Positions 27,443-35,097 of a stretch of 64,000 bases of DNA are shown piece after piece. Origin of the DNA: Aurantimonas coralicida DSM 14790 (lineage in GTDB: Bacteria > Pseudomonadota > Alphaproteobacteria > Rhizobiales > Rhizobiaceae); the NCBI RefSeq assembly GCF_000421645.1, contig NZ_ATXK01000001.1, forward strand, positions 434,001 to 498,000. Direction: 5' to 3'. Each line of letters opens with the position of its first letter. Positions within the stretch are counted from its first letter, which is position 1. The notes beneath the pieces are model-generated. The model made no database searches. It was not told where the DNA came from and saw only the letters and a program-made list of their open reading frames with translations. The translations under genes were made by a program, and so were the position numbers.

Positions 27443-27706
27443 ATGTCCGACGTGAACGATGTCGCCCAGGATCAGCTGCGATCCTTTGTCGAGCGGATCG
27501 AACGGCTCGAGGAAGAGAAGAAGACGATCAGCGACGACATCAAGGACGTCTATGCCGAGGCCAAGGGCAACGGTTTCGACACCAAGGTGCTGCGCCGCGT
27601 GATCTCGCTGCGCAAGCAGGACCAGAACGAGCGCCAGGAGCAGGAAGCGATCCTCGATCTCTACCTGCAGGCCCTCGGCATGGCCCCGGACCTGCCGCGC
27701 GAATAG
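27443..27706 (+). CDS. gapR: GapR, AT-rich/overtwisted-DNA-binding chromosome structuring protein (DUF2312)
   Basis: An 87-residue DUF2312 protein: [40 protein letters not shown] and [13 protein letters not shown]. This matches Caulobacter GapR, which forms a tetrameric clamp on overtwisted DNA ahead of replication forks and transcription units and helps topoisomerases. GGAG 6 nt upstream supports ATG 27443; the open frame extends 10 codons further upstream but without conserved sequence. It ends convergently with mucR across a strong shared terminator. Confidence 0.92.
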   Translation: MSDVNDVAQDQLRSFVERIERLEEEKKTISDDIKDVYAEAKGNGFDTKVLRRVISLRKQDQNERQEQEAILDLYLQALGMAPDLPRE

Positions 27707-27822
27707 GCGCCAGCGCCGCGGTCCCGCAACGGCGACCACGCGTCGCCGGTCGCCGGTCCATGGGATCCGGCGCGGCTCGCATCCACGCCGGCGCCCATCA
27801 CCCGAGGCTCTCAACCGAACAC

Positions 27823-27858
27823 GAAAAAGCCCGCCGGATCGCTCCGGCGGGCTTTTTC
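27823..27858. terminator. Bidirectional terminator between gapR and mucR
   Basis: A perfect 16-bp palindrome arm (27823-27838 with 27843-27858) and a 4-nt loop, with five A on one side and five T on the other. It can stop both converging transcripts. Confidence 0.93.
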
Positions 27859-27888
27859 TGTTGCTGCCGCGGCGATGCGGCGGCCGGC

Positions 27889-28320
27889 TCAGCGTGCCGC
27901 GGCGCGGCGACGCTTGTGGCCGAGGCCCATCTGCTTGGCGAGGCGCGAACGCGCCGCGGCGTAGTTCGGCGCGACCATCGGATAGTCGGGCGCCAGGTCC
28001 CACTTCTCGCGGTACTCTTCCGGCGAGAGATTGTAGTGGGTCATCAGGTGGCGCTTCAGCGACTTGAACTTCTTTCCGTCCTCGAGACAGATGATGTAGT
28101 CGTCGGTCACCGACTTCTTCACCGGCACCGCCGGCTTCGGCTTCTCGGCCTGCACCGCCTGCGGCGCACTGTTCGTGCGACCGAGGGCGCCGTAGATGTC
28201 CGAGATGAGTGCAGGCAGTTCGGAAACCGGCAGCGAGTTGTTGCTGACATAGGCCGCCACCACTTCCGCGGTCAGCTCCATCAGCATTTCGTTGTTTTCG
28301 ACGTTTTCGATCTGGTCCAT
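27889..28320 (-). CDS. mucR: MucR/Ros-family zinc-finger transcriptional regulator
   Basis: A 143-residue regulator. The N-terminus ([25 protein letters not shown]) is the oligomerisation region. The C-terminal finger reads [20 protein letters not shown], followed by [20 protein letters not shown] and a basic [16 protein letters not shown] tail. Usual MucR/Ros has CLECG; here the second Cys is Asp, as in some Mesorhizobium Ml proteins that bind zinc with Cys-Asp-His-His. MucR proteins behave as H-NS-like silencers of AT-rich genes for envelope and surface polysaccharide functions. The AT-rich upstream region suggests autorepression. Confidence 0.93.
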   Translation of the reverse strand: MDQIENVENNEMLMELTAEVVAAYVSNNSLPVSELPALISDIYGALGRTNSAPQAVQAEKPKPAVPVKKSVTDDYIICLEDGKKFKSLKRHLMTHYNLSPEEYREKWDLAPDYPMVAPNYAAARSRLAKQMGLGHKRRRAAAR

Positions 28321-28582
28321 TTTTACCCCGTGCTGCGCGAAGTTGTGGCGATTGCGCCTGTTGAATCAGGCGCCTCTGCGCGCCTCGTGCAGTTTGTTTA
28401 TTGCGAAACGGTGGCCTCGCCTCCGGGCAATCCACCATCCGTGTTTGGTATTTATGTGGCGTTACTTAATGTCAAGTGGATTATTCGCAACCCCTAAGTC
28501 CCGACAATTTTGTCCACACTTGCCGGGGCGAATAAGCAGCCGCAGAATATCGAATGTCTGCCTTATTATAGAACAACTCTAA
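28321..28582 (-). promoter_or_regulatory. AT-rich upstream region of mucR
   Basis: From about 28385 to 28580 the DNA is clearly AT-richer than its surroundings, with T-A steps and short A/T runs (for example around 28443-28465 and 28561-28582). MucR proteins bind AT-rich sites with T-A steps and often repress their own gene, so this is a plausible autoregulatory promoter. No exact site was assigned. Confidence 0.5.
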
Positions 28583-28983
28583 ATGATGCGCGTACATCAA
28601 GAGCCCGCAACCGGCACAACCATGCGGCGAAACTGTCCGGCATTGTTCAATGAGCCGCAGAAACCGGAAATGCTTTGCGTCTCATCGCACTGCTTCGGTG
28701 GTAAGACCAGCGAACGATATATCGGTGAAGTTGCGACCACCGACTGCGGTGAAAAAGCCGGCCCAAGCCGTTGCGAAGATACGCGGATATCGCACTGCTT
28801 CGGCACTGCAGCGAAGTCGAGAGCGCTCGCACGACGTGCATTCCTCGTCCCCATACAAGGCTTCGACGGACTTTTACGTATCGGTCAACTGGCGCCGCGC
28901 CCTGGTCTTCTACGCCACGCCACCCCGCCGTCCCGCCTCGCCCACCGGCCGCGGCGAGTTGCCGGTCCTGCCACTCCATGCCC
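28583..28983. other. Gene-poor intergenic stretch with a 15-bp direct repeat
   Basis: No frame here looks like a real gene. ATCGCACTGCTTCGG occurs at 28684-28698 and again at 28789-28803 (105-bp spacing). The stretch separates the AT-rich mucR upstream region from the terminator of the DUF882 gene. Confidence 0.45.
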
Positions 28984-29023
28984 GAACGAAAACGGCCGCC
29001 CGGTGGCAACACCGGACGGCCGT
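28984..29023 (-). terminator. Terminator of the DUF882 gene
   Basis: A long near-perfect stem (28992-29023, ACGGCCG outer arm, CCGGTG inner arm, 4-nt loop). On the minus strand it is followed by a TTTTCGTT tract. Confidence 0.75.
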
Positions 29024-29061
29024 CGACGCTTGGATCGTGCGCGGATGGTGGAGCGGCGGCC

Positions 29062-30750
29062 TTACTGGCCGACCTTCACCATCGGCAGGAAGTTGACGGC
29101 AGAGCCCGAGAAGCGGTCGCTCTTGCCGGCATTGGCCGCCGGGGCGAAGCCCGAGGCGAACAGCGTGCTCGGCAAATTGCCGACCAGCCGCCCGGCATCC
29201 GGCTTGGCCGTCGCCAGACGCGCGGCCCGGCTGTCGGTGTCGGAGACAAGCGCCGCGATCTTGAAGCGCGAGGCGATCGCCTCCTGCGGATCGAGCACCT
29301 TCGGCTTCGGCGTCTCCTGCACCACGGCGTTAAGAACGCGGCCGCCCTTGCCCGAAATCGCCGCGGCGGCAACCGCCGCATCGGCCGGCTGCGGCCGGGG
29401 CTTCGGCGCGCTGGACGCCGCTGCGGTCATCAGCGCCGGCACCGGCTTGATGGCCTGCGGATCGATCTGCGGACGCGGGCTCGGCGCCCTGGCGGCCATC
29501 TCCACGGCCTTCATCGTCTCTTTGGCGGGCGCGGCCTTGGTGATCGCCGTCGCGGCAGTCGCCGGCTTGTCCTTGAGCACGCTTTCAAATTGCGGGCGGT
29601 CGCCCGGCGTCGGAACCGCATAGGCCATCTGGCCGCTCGCCACGGTCTCGCTCGCCTGCTCCTCAAGCGCGGCAACGAGGGTCGACACCGCATCCTCGCG
29701 GGCCCCCGGTGCGTCGGAGGCGTCGGCCGGCACGGCACGGCTCGGCGCCCAGGTCGGCACCGGGATCTGTGCATTGATCAGGGCCGCGACCTCGGTCTGC
29801 GCGGGGGCGGCAGCCGAGGCCGGTGCACCCGTATCGAAGCGGTCGCCGACCGGCACGGCGACACCGCCCGGCAGATCCCGGCTTGGGCGCGCCTGCGGCA
29901 CGACCGAAGCCACCTCGACCTTCGGCGCGGCTGCGGCCTTCACCGGAGCCCGCGGCGTCGGTGCGCTCTGCACCTCGTCCTCGCCCTCGTCGCCATCGCC
30001 GAACAGCATGGCCAGCAGCGTCTTGCCACCACCCGAAGAACCCGAGCCGGCATTGGCGACCTGGATCGACGAGCCGCCGCGGCGCTGCTTGTAGGAGGCC
30101 AGCGCCTGCTGGTAGCCCGGCAGCGGCTTGCCGTCGGACGGCACATGCACCGTGTTCCCGTTCGGGAAGACCGCCATCAGCTGCTTGCGGTTCATCCGCG
30201 GCCAGTGGCGGGCGTTGCCAACGTCGAAATGCACGAAGGGCGAGCCGGACTTGGGATAATAGCCGACGCCGCCGACCTGCATCTTCAGGCCGATCTCGCG
30301 CAGCTTGGCCAGCGGCACGTCCGGAATGTAGAAGTCGAGCGCCTTGCCCAGCGTGTGCTGGCTCTTCTTGGCGACGCCCGAGCTGCGCGAGCGCAGCATA
30401 GAATTGGTCGCCGGCGAGCGATAGCTGGAGACGACATTGATCAGGGCGTTGGAGCCGCTCTGGCGATACGCCTCCCAGATCAGGTCCAGGAGCCGCGGGT
30501 CGATCTGGGTCTGCTCGCCGTTGCGCCAGTCGCGCAGGAACCAGTTGATCTTCTTGAGCTCGCCGCTGTTGTAGCGGCCGTTGCTCTTGTAGGAGAAGCT
30601 GCCCTTCTCCTTGGTATGCAGATTGTAGAACTTCAGGACGCGGGTCTCGGCCTTCGCCGCGGTGACCGTGCCGCCGATCAGCAGAGCCAGGGCAGCGAAC
30701 GTCGCGAGGCGCCAGGCCGAGCGGCCGGCGCGAGCGGTATGTCCGAACAT
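29062..30750 (-). CDS. DUF882 / peptidase M15-type murein endopeptidase with long C-terminal extension
   Basis: A 562-residue protein. A signal peptide (residues about 8-35) leads into a YcbK/MepK-like M15 domain: LKFYNLHTKEK, INVVSSYRSPATNSML, QHTLGKALDFYIPD and SPFVHFDVG, which contain the expected His-Asp-His metal ligands. MepK-type enzymes cut cross-links in peptidoglycan during cell-wall growth. Residues from about 240 to 562 form a low-complexity Ala/Pro/Lys-rich tail with no recognised domain. ATG 30750 is supported by GAGGGGAAGAG just upstream. The gene is closed by a hairpin terminator. Confidence 0.86.
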   Translation of the reverse strand: MFGHTARAGRSAWRLATFAALALLIGGTVTAAKAETRVLKFYNLHTKEKGSFSYKSNGRYNSGELKKINWFLRDWRNGEQTQIDPRLLDLIWEAYRQSGSNALINVVSSYRSPATNSMLRSRSSGVAKKSQHTLGKALDFYIPDVPLAKLREIGLKMQVGGVGYYPKSGSPFVHFDVGNARHWPRMNRKQLMAVFPNGNTVHVPSDGKPLPGYQQALASYKQRRGGSSIQVANAGSGSSGGGKTLLAMLFGDGDEGEDEVQSAPTPRAPVKAAAAPKVEVASVVPQARPSRDLPGGVAVPVGDRFDTGAPASAAAPAQTEVAALINAQIPVPTWAPSRAVPADASDAPGAREDAVSTLVAALEEQASETVASGQMAYAVPTPGDRPQFESVLKDKPATAATAITKAAPAKETMKAVEMAARAPSPRPQIDPQAIKPVPALMTAAASSAPKPRPQPADAAVAAAAISGKGGRVLNAVVQETPKPKVLDPQEAIASRFKIAALVSDTDSRAARLATAKPDAGRLVGNLPSTLFASGFAPAANAGKSDRFSGSAVNFLPMVKVGQ

Positions 30751-31001
30751 GCGGTCTCTTCCCCTCAAAACACTTGCCTGCCCGTCGGACGCATCCGCCG
30801 GTATGGGCAACCCCGATGACCGTTCTCGTCGCCTGTCCAATTTTTCCGAAACTGCGGCATGAAGATGACAGTCAGCGAACTTTCTCCCGATTCTGCAAGA
30901 AAAGCGTTAAGGCCCGATTAAGCTTACTCGCCGGGATAGTGGTGTTTCGGCGTGAAATCAACGCCTTGCCGGATGGGAAGATCTTGACCGGCGCAAGCTG
31001 A

Positions 31002-32474
31002 TCAATCGGCGTCGATCTTGTATTCCCGCATCTTGCGGTACAGCGTCGACCGCCCGATTCCCAGCCGCCGGGCGATTTCGCTCATGCGGCCATGATACTG
31101 GGCATGGGCCAGCCGGATCAGGTCGGCCTCCACCTCCTCGACGCGCCGCACTTCGCCATTCTGGTCGCGCACCGCGAAATCGGCGGGCTCGGTGCGACCG
31201 TGGCCGTTGGATATCGGCGCCGGGTCGCCCGGCGCTCCGGTGCCGTGGCCACCATGGGACGCCGCATGGGGGGTCGCCTCCGCCTCGGCAGGCCCGGCCG
31301 CGATCAGCGCCGCGATCTGCGGGAAGTCGGCCGCCGTCAGGCTTTCGCTCTCGCCCAGCACCACCGCCCGGTGAATGGCGTTCTCCAGCTGCCGGATGTT
31401 GCCCGGCCAGTCGTAGCGCTGCAGGAGCGCGATCGCGTCGGCCGCCAGGTGCCGGACCGGCGATTGCGGCTCCATCGCCACGTAGCGGTCGACGAAGCGG
31501 CGGGCCAGCTTGGCGATCTCGCTGCGCCGCTCGCGCAGCGGCGGCACGGTCAGCTCGAAGGCGTTCAGCCGGTAATAGAGGTCTTCGCGGAACCGGCCGG
31601 CCGTCACCCCGGCCGCCAGATCCCGGTTGGTCGCCGAGATGATCCGCACATCGGTCTTCACCGCCTGGCGCCCGCCGACCGGGTCGATCACGCCGTCCTG
31701 CAGCACCCGCAGCAGCTTCACCTGCGCCGAGGCCGACAATTCGCCGACCTCGTCGAGCAGCAGCGTGCCGCCATTGGCCTCCGCGAACTTGCCCTCATGC
31801 GGCTGGCCGGCATCGGTAAAGGCGCCCTTGGCATGGCCGAACAGGATGCTCTCCACCAAATCGCCGGGCAGCGCCCCGCAATTGACCTTGACGAAGGGCG
31901 CCTTGGCGCGGTCGCCGCCGGCCTGGATGGCGCTGGCCAGCCATTCCTTGCCGACCCCGGTCTCGCCCGAGATCAGCACCGGAATGCCCGAGCGCGCCGC
32001 CTTGGCCGCCGCCGCCAGCACCGGCCGCAGCGCCGGCGAGGCGTCGCCCTGATCGAGCCGCACGGTGCGCGCCTTCGACGTGGTCCGCCGCGTCGCCGCG
32101 CCGCGCATCTTCAGCGCGCTGTCGATCACCGATTTCAGCTTGTCCGGCGACACCGGCTTAACGATGAAGTCGAAGGCGCCGGCCCGCATCGCCTCGACGA
32201 CGGTGTCGATCGAGCCCTTGCCGGTCTGCACGATCACCGGAATGTCGAGATTGCGGCGCCGCATCTCGGCCATGACCTCGCTGCCGCCCTTGTCGGGCAT
32301 CATCAGGTCGAGGATCACGGCGGAGATTTCGCCCGGCTGGTGCGCGTCGAGCGCCCGCAACGCCGCGAGGCCGCCGTCGCAGGTCAGCGGACGCAGGCCC
32401 ATCCGGCCGATCTGGGCTTCCACCAGACGCCGTTGAATGGGGTCGTCGTCAACGATAAGTACTACGCGGTTCAT
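31002..32474 (-). CDS. NtrC-type response regulator with altered sigma-54 loop (GAFTDA)
   Basis: The 490-residue product has three parts. The receiver domain (1-120) has VDDD at 8-11, Asp56 in ILDLMMPD and Lys107 in VKP. The AAA+ domain has Walker A GETGVGKE at 170-177, Walker B GTLLLDEV at 236-243 and DLYYRLNAF further on. The C-terminal Fis-type helix-turn-helix ends RLGIGRSTLYRKMREYKIDAD. The sigma-54-contacting motif reads GAFTDA (217-222) instead of GAFTGA, so coupling to sigma-54 may be altered. GGAGG 5 nt upstream supports ATG 32474. No cognate histidine kinase is adjacent. Confidence 0.9.
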   Translation of the reverse strand: MNRVVLIVDDDPIQRRLVEAQIGRMGLRPLTCDGGLAALRALDAHQPGEISAVILDLMMPDKGGSEVMAEMRRRNLDIPVIVQTGKGSIDTVVEAMRAGAFDFIVKPVSPDKLKSVIDSALKMRGAATRRTTSKARTVRLDQGDASPALRPVLAAAAKAARSGIPVLISGETGVGKEWLASAIQAGGDRAKAPFVKVNCGALPGDLVESILFGHAKGAFTDAGQPHEGKFAEANGGTLLLDEVGELSASAQVKLLRVLQDGVIDPVGGRQAVKTDVRIISATNRDLAAGVTAGRFREDLYYRLNAFELTVPPLRERRSEIAKLARRFVDRYVAMEPQSPVRHLAADAIALLQRYDWPGNIRQLENAIHRAVVLGESESLTAADFPQIAALIAAGPAEAEATPHAASHGGHGTGAPGDPAPISNGHGRTEPADFAVRDQNGEVRRVEEVEADLIRLAHAQYHGRMSEIARRLGIGRSTLYRKMREYKIDAD

Positions 32475-32653
32475 GTCAGCCTCCAGTCTCGTCTTGACGC
32501 GAGAACGACCCAAATTGACACGCACCGCTAAAAAGCGACTGAACGAGAATGGGCAAAAAAGTCCCAGCAATTTCAGTCGAATTTGATCCTTTCCGACGAC
32601 CGTCCGGCGACCCGCGCCGGCCGGTATTCCCGCCAAGCCATGAGATTGTCCCG

Positions 32654-34480
32654 ATGACGCATTCTGTCCGACCGACCTTTTCCGCCGCCGAGACGGCGGT
32701 CGACGCCACCGGCGCCCTGCCGGAATGGAATCTGTCGGATCTCTACCCGGCGATGGACAGTCCCGAACTGACACGCGACGTCGAGCGCGCCCGCGCCGAT
32801 GCCGAGGCGTTTCAGGAGCGCTGGCGCGGCCGGCTCGAGGAAGCCGCCAGGGCCGAGGACGGCAATCTTGCCGCCGCCGTCGCCAGCTTCGAGGCGCTGG
32901 AGGAGCTTCTCGGGCGGATCATCTCCTATGCCGGGCTGGTCTATTCGGGCGACACCTCCGACCCGGCGCGGGCCAAGTTCTACGGCGACATCCAGTCGGT
33001 GGTCACCGACATATCGTCGCGCCTCCTGTTCTTCCCGCTGGAGCTGAACCGCATCGAGGATGCCGACATGGACGCGGCGATGGACCGCGATCCGGCGCTG
33101 GCCCATTACCGGCCGTGGCTCGTCGATCTGCGCCTCGACAAGCCCTACCAGCTGGAAGACCGCGTCGAGGAGCTGTTCCACGAAAAGGCGATCACCGGCC
33201 GCGGCGCCTTCAACCGGCTGTTCGACGAGACGCTGACCTCGCTGCGCTTCACCGTCGACGGCGACGATCTGGCGCTGGAGGCGACCCTCAACATCCTGCA
33301 GGACCCGGACCGCGAGAAGCGCCGCAAGGCGGCGAGCGCGCTGACCAACGTGTTCAGCGAGAACCTGCGCACCTTCACGCTGATCACCAACACGCTGGCC
33401 AAGGACAAGGAGATCTCCGACCGCTGGCGCGGCTTCGAGGACGTCGCCGATTCCCGCCATCTGGCCAACCGGGTCGAGCGCAATGTCGTCGACGCCCTGT
33501 CGCAGGCCGTCACCGACGCCTATCCGTCGATCTCCCACCGCTATTACGCCATGAAGGCGAAATGGCTCGGCCAGGACGTCCTCGACTACTGGGACCGCAA
33601 CGCGCCGCTGCCCGATTCCACCCGCCGCGACATCTCCTGGGACGAGGCCCGCCACACGGTGCTGTCGGCCTATTCGGGCTTTGCGCCGGAAATGGCCTCG
33701 ATCGCCGAGCGCTTCTTCACCAATGACTGGATCGACGCGGCGATCCGCCCGGGCAAGTCGCCGGGCGCCTTCGCCCATCCCACCGTGCCGAGCGTCCACC
33801 CCTATGTACTGCTCAACTACATGGGCAAGCCGCGCGACGTCATGACCCTCGCCCACGAGCTCGGCCACGGCGTCCACCAGGTGCTGGCCGGCCGCCAGGG
33901 CGCGCTGATGGCGGCGACCCCGCTGACGCTCGCCGAGACCGCCTCGGTCTTCGGCGAGATGCTGACCTTCCGCTCGCTGCTCGACCAAGCGACGACCAAG
34001 GCCGAGCGCAAGACGCTGCTCGCCTCCAAGGTCGAGGACATGATCAACACGGTGGTCCGGCAGATCGCCTTCTACCAGTTCGAGCGCGCCCTGCACGAGG
34101 AGCGCCGCGGCGGCGAGCTGACCACCGAGCGGATCGGCGAGATCTGGATGGACATCCAGAAGCGCAGTCTCGGACCCGCATTGCGTCTCGGCGACGGCTA
34201 CGAGACCTACTGGACCTACGTGCCGCACTTCATCCACTCGCCGTTCTACGTCTATGCCTATGCCTTCGGCGACTGCCTGGTGAACTCGCTCTACGCGGTC
34301 TACGAGAACTCTGAGGCCGGCTTCCAGGAGAAGTATTTCGAGATGCTCAAGGCCGGCGGCACCAAGCACCATTCGGAGCTCCTGCAGCCCTTCGGCCTCG
34401 ACGCCTCCGACCCGGCCTTCTGGTCGCGCGGCCTCGCCATGATCTCCGGCTTCATCGACGAACTGGAAGCCATGGACTGA
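32654..34480 (+). CDS. pepF: M3-family oligoendopeptidase F
   Basis: A 608-residue zinc metallopeptidase. The catalytic HELGHG motif sits in VMTLAHELGHGVHQ, with the third ligand region TLAETASVFGEMLTF following. The N-terminal helical domain starts WNLSDLYPAMDSPEL. It degrades short peptides in the cytosol. ATG 32654 (MTHSVRP) is chosen over the longer frame from 32549, whose extra residues look unlike the family. The promoter must lie in the 180 bp shared with the divergent response-regulator gene. It ends convergently with the Xre-type gene. Confidence 0.93.
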   Translation: MTHSVRPTFSAAETAVDATGALPEWNLSDLYPAMDSPELTRDVERARADAEAFQERWRGRLEEAARAEDGNLAAAVASFEALEELLGRIISYAGLVYSGDTSDPARAKFYGDIQSVVTDISSRLLFFPLELNRIEDADMDAAMDRDPALAHYRPWLVDLRLDKPYQLEDRVEELFHEKAITGRGAFNRLFDETLTSLRFTVDGDDLALEATLNILQDPDREKRRKAASALTNVFSENLRTFTLITNTLAKDKEISDRWRGFEDVADSRHLANRVERNVVDALSQAVTDAYPSISHRYYAMKAKWLGQDVLDYWDRNAPLPDSTRRDISWDEARHTVLSAYSGFAPEMASIAERFFTNDWIDAAIRPGKSPGAFAHPTVPSVHPYVLLNYMGKPRDVMTLAHELGHGVHQVLAGRQGALMAATPLTLAETASVFGEMLTFRSLLDQATTKAERKTLLASKVEDMINTVVRQIAFYQFERALHEERRGGELTTERIGEIWMDIQKRSLGPALRLGDGYETYWTYVPHFIHSPFYVYAYAFGDCLVNSLYAVYENSEAGFQEKYFEMLKAGGTKHHSELLQPFGLDASDPAFWSRGLAMISGFIDELEAMD

Positions 34481-34524
34481 GCCACCGGACAACGATCGCA
34501 AACCAGCGCCGCCGGGCCTCAAGC

Positions 34525-34785
34525 TCAGGCGGCGCTGTCGCGTTCCAGACGCTGGCGCATGCCTTCGGGATCGTCGTAGATCACGTCGATGACGTGCCGC
34601 ACGAAGCTGTCCGGCGCGGTCCGCCCCTGCTCCCAGTTCTGCAGCGTCGAGCGCGGGATCCGCAACAGGGCGGCGAAGGCCGACTGGCTGAGCCGCAGCC
34701 GGGCCCGGATCGCCTGCAGCTTCAGCGCACTGTCCAGCGGCGCCACGACGGCATCGCTCCAGTCGGGATTGTCGTCACGGGTCAT
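34525..34785 (-). CDS. Xre/HigA-like helix-turn-helix protein
   Basis: An 86-residue DNA-binding protein. The helix-turn-helix reads LKLQAIRARLRLSQSAFAAL, then LRIPRSTLQNWEQGRTAPD, followed by a helix with VIDVIYDDPEGMRQRLE. This is the NadS/HigA-like layout often seen in antitoxins of type II modules, but no toxin gene adjoins it. ATG 34785 (MTRDDNPD) is preferred; an ATG at 34821 would add 12 unremarkable residues. It is divergent to the AT-richer gene at 35098, with a tandem repeat in between, so it may control that gene. Confidence 0.78.
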   Translation of the reverse strand: MTRDDNPDWSDAVVAPLDSALKLQAIRARLRLSQSAFAALLRIPRSTLQNWEQGRTAPDSFVRHVIDVIYDDPEGMRQRLERDSAA

Positions 34786-34901
34786 TGGATCGTCGGTTAG
34801 ATCGTGTCTGCTGCTTAGCATCCCCAACGATAGGATTACCAGCGCCTCTAGGCGAAGGAACGCCTATCACTCCTGCATCAGATAGCAGAGGCCCGCTACG
34901 G

Positions 34902-34937
34902 ATGGCAGCTATCGACCTAATGGCAGCTATCGACCTA
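34902..34937. repeat. 18-bp perfect tandem repeat in a divergent promoter region
   Basis: ATGGCAGCTATCGACCTA occurs twice head to tail (34902-34919, 34920-34937). It lies in the 312 bp between the Xre-type gene and the SGNH-like gene and could be an operator. The rest of this interval holds no gene. Confidence 0.7.
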
Positions 34938-35097
34938 ATAGAGACATTCGAGCGCAGCGCGTAGATCATCCGCTTTGTGCCCGGAATAGTCATTTGGAAC
35001 GCTGCAGCTGAAGGCAGCTAGGGCGAGCATCGGCAGTGCGTTATAAATGCGGAATCCCGGGATATCGTTACCCGTGCAGACAGACCGGAGGGGCGGT

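Noticed and set aside
28583-29060. Plus- and minus-strand frames of 80-120 codons upstream of the DUF882 gene
   Set aside because: No SD, no conserved composition, and the frames run through a terminator hairpin.
34525-34785. Complete toxin-antitoxin module
   Set aside because: The Xre protein is antitoxin-like but no RelE, HigB, BrnT or similar toxin frame adjoins it on either side.
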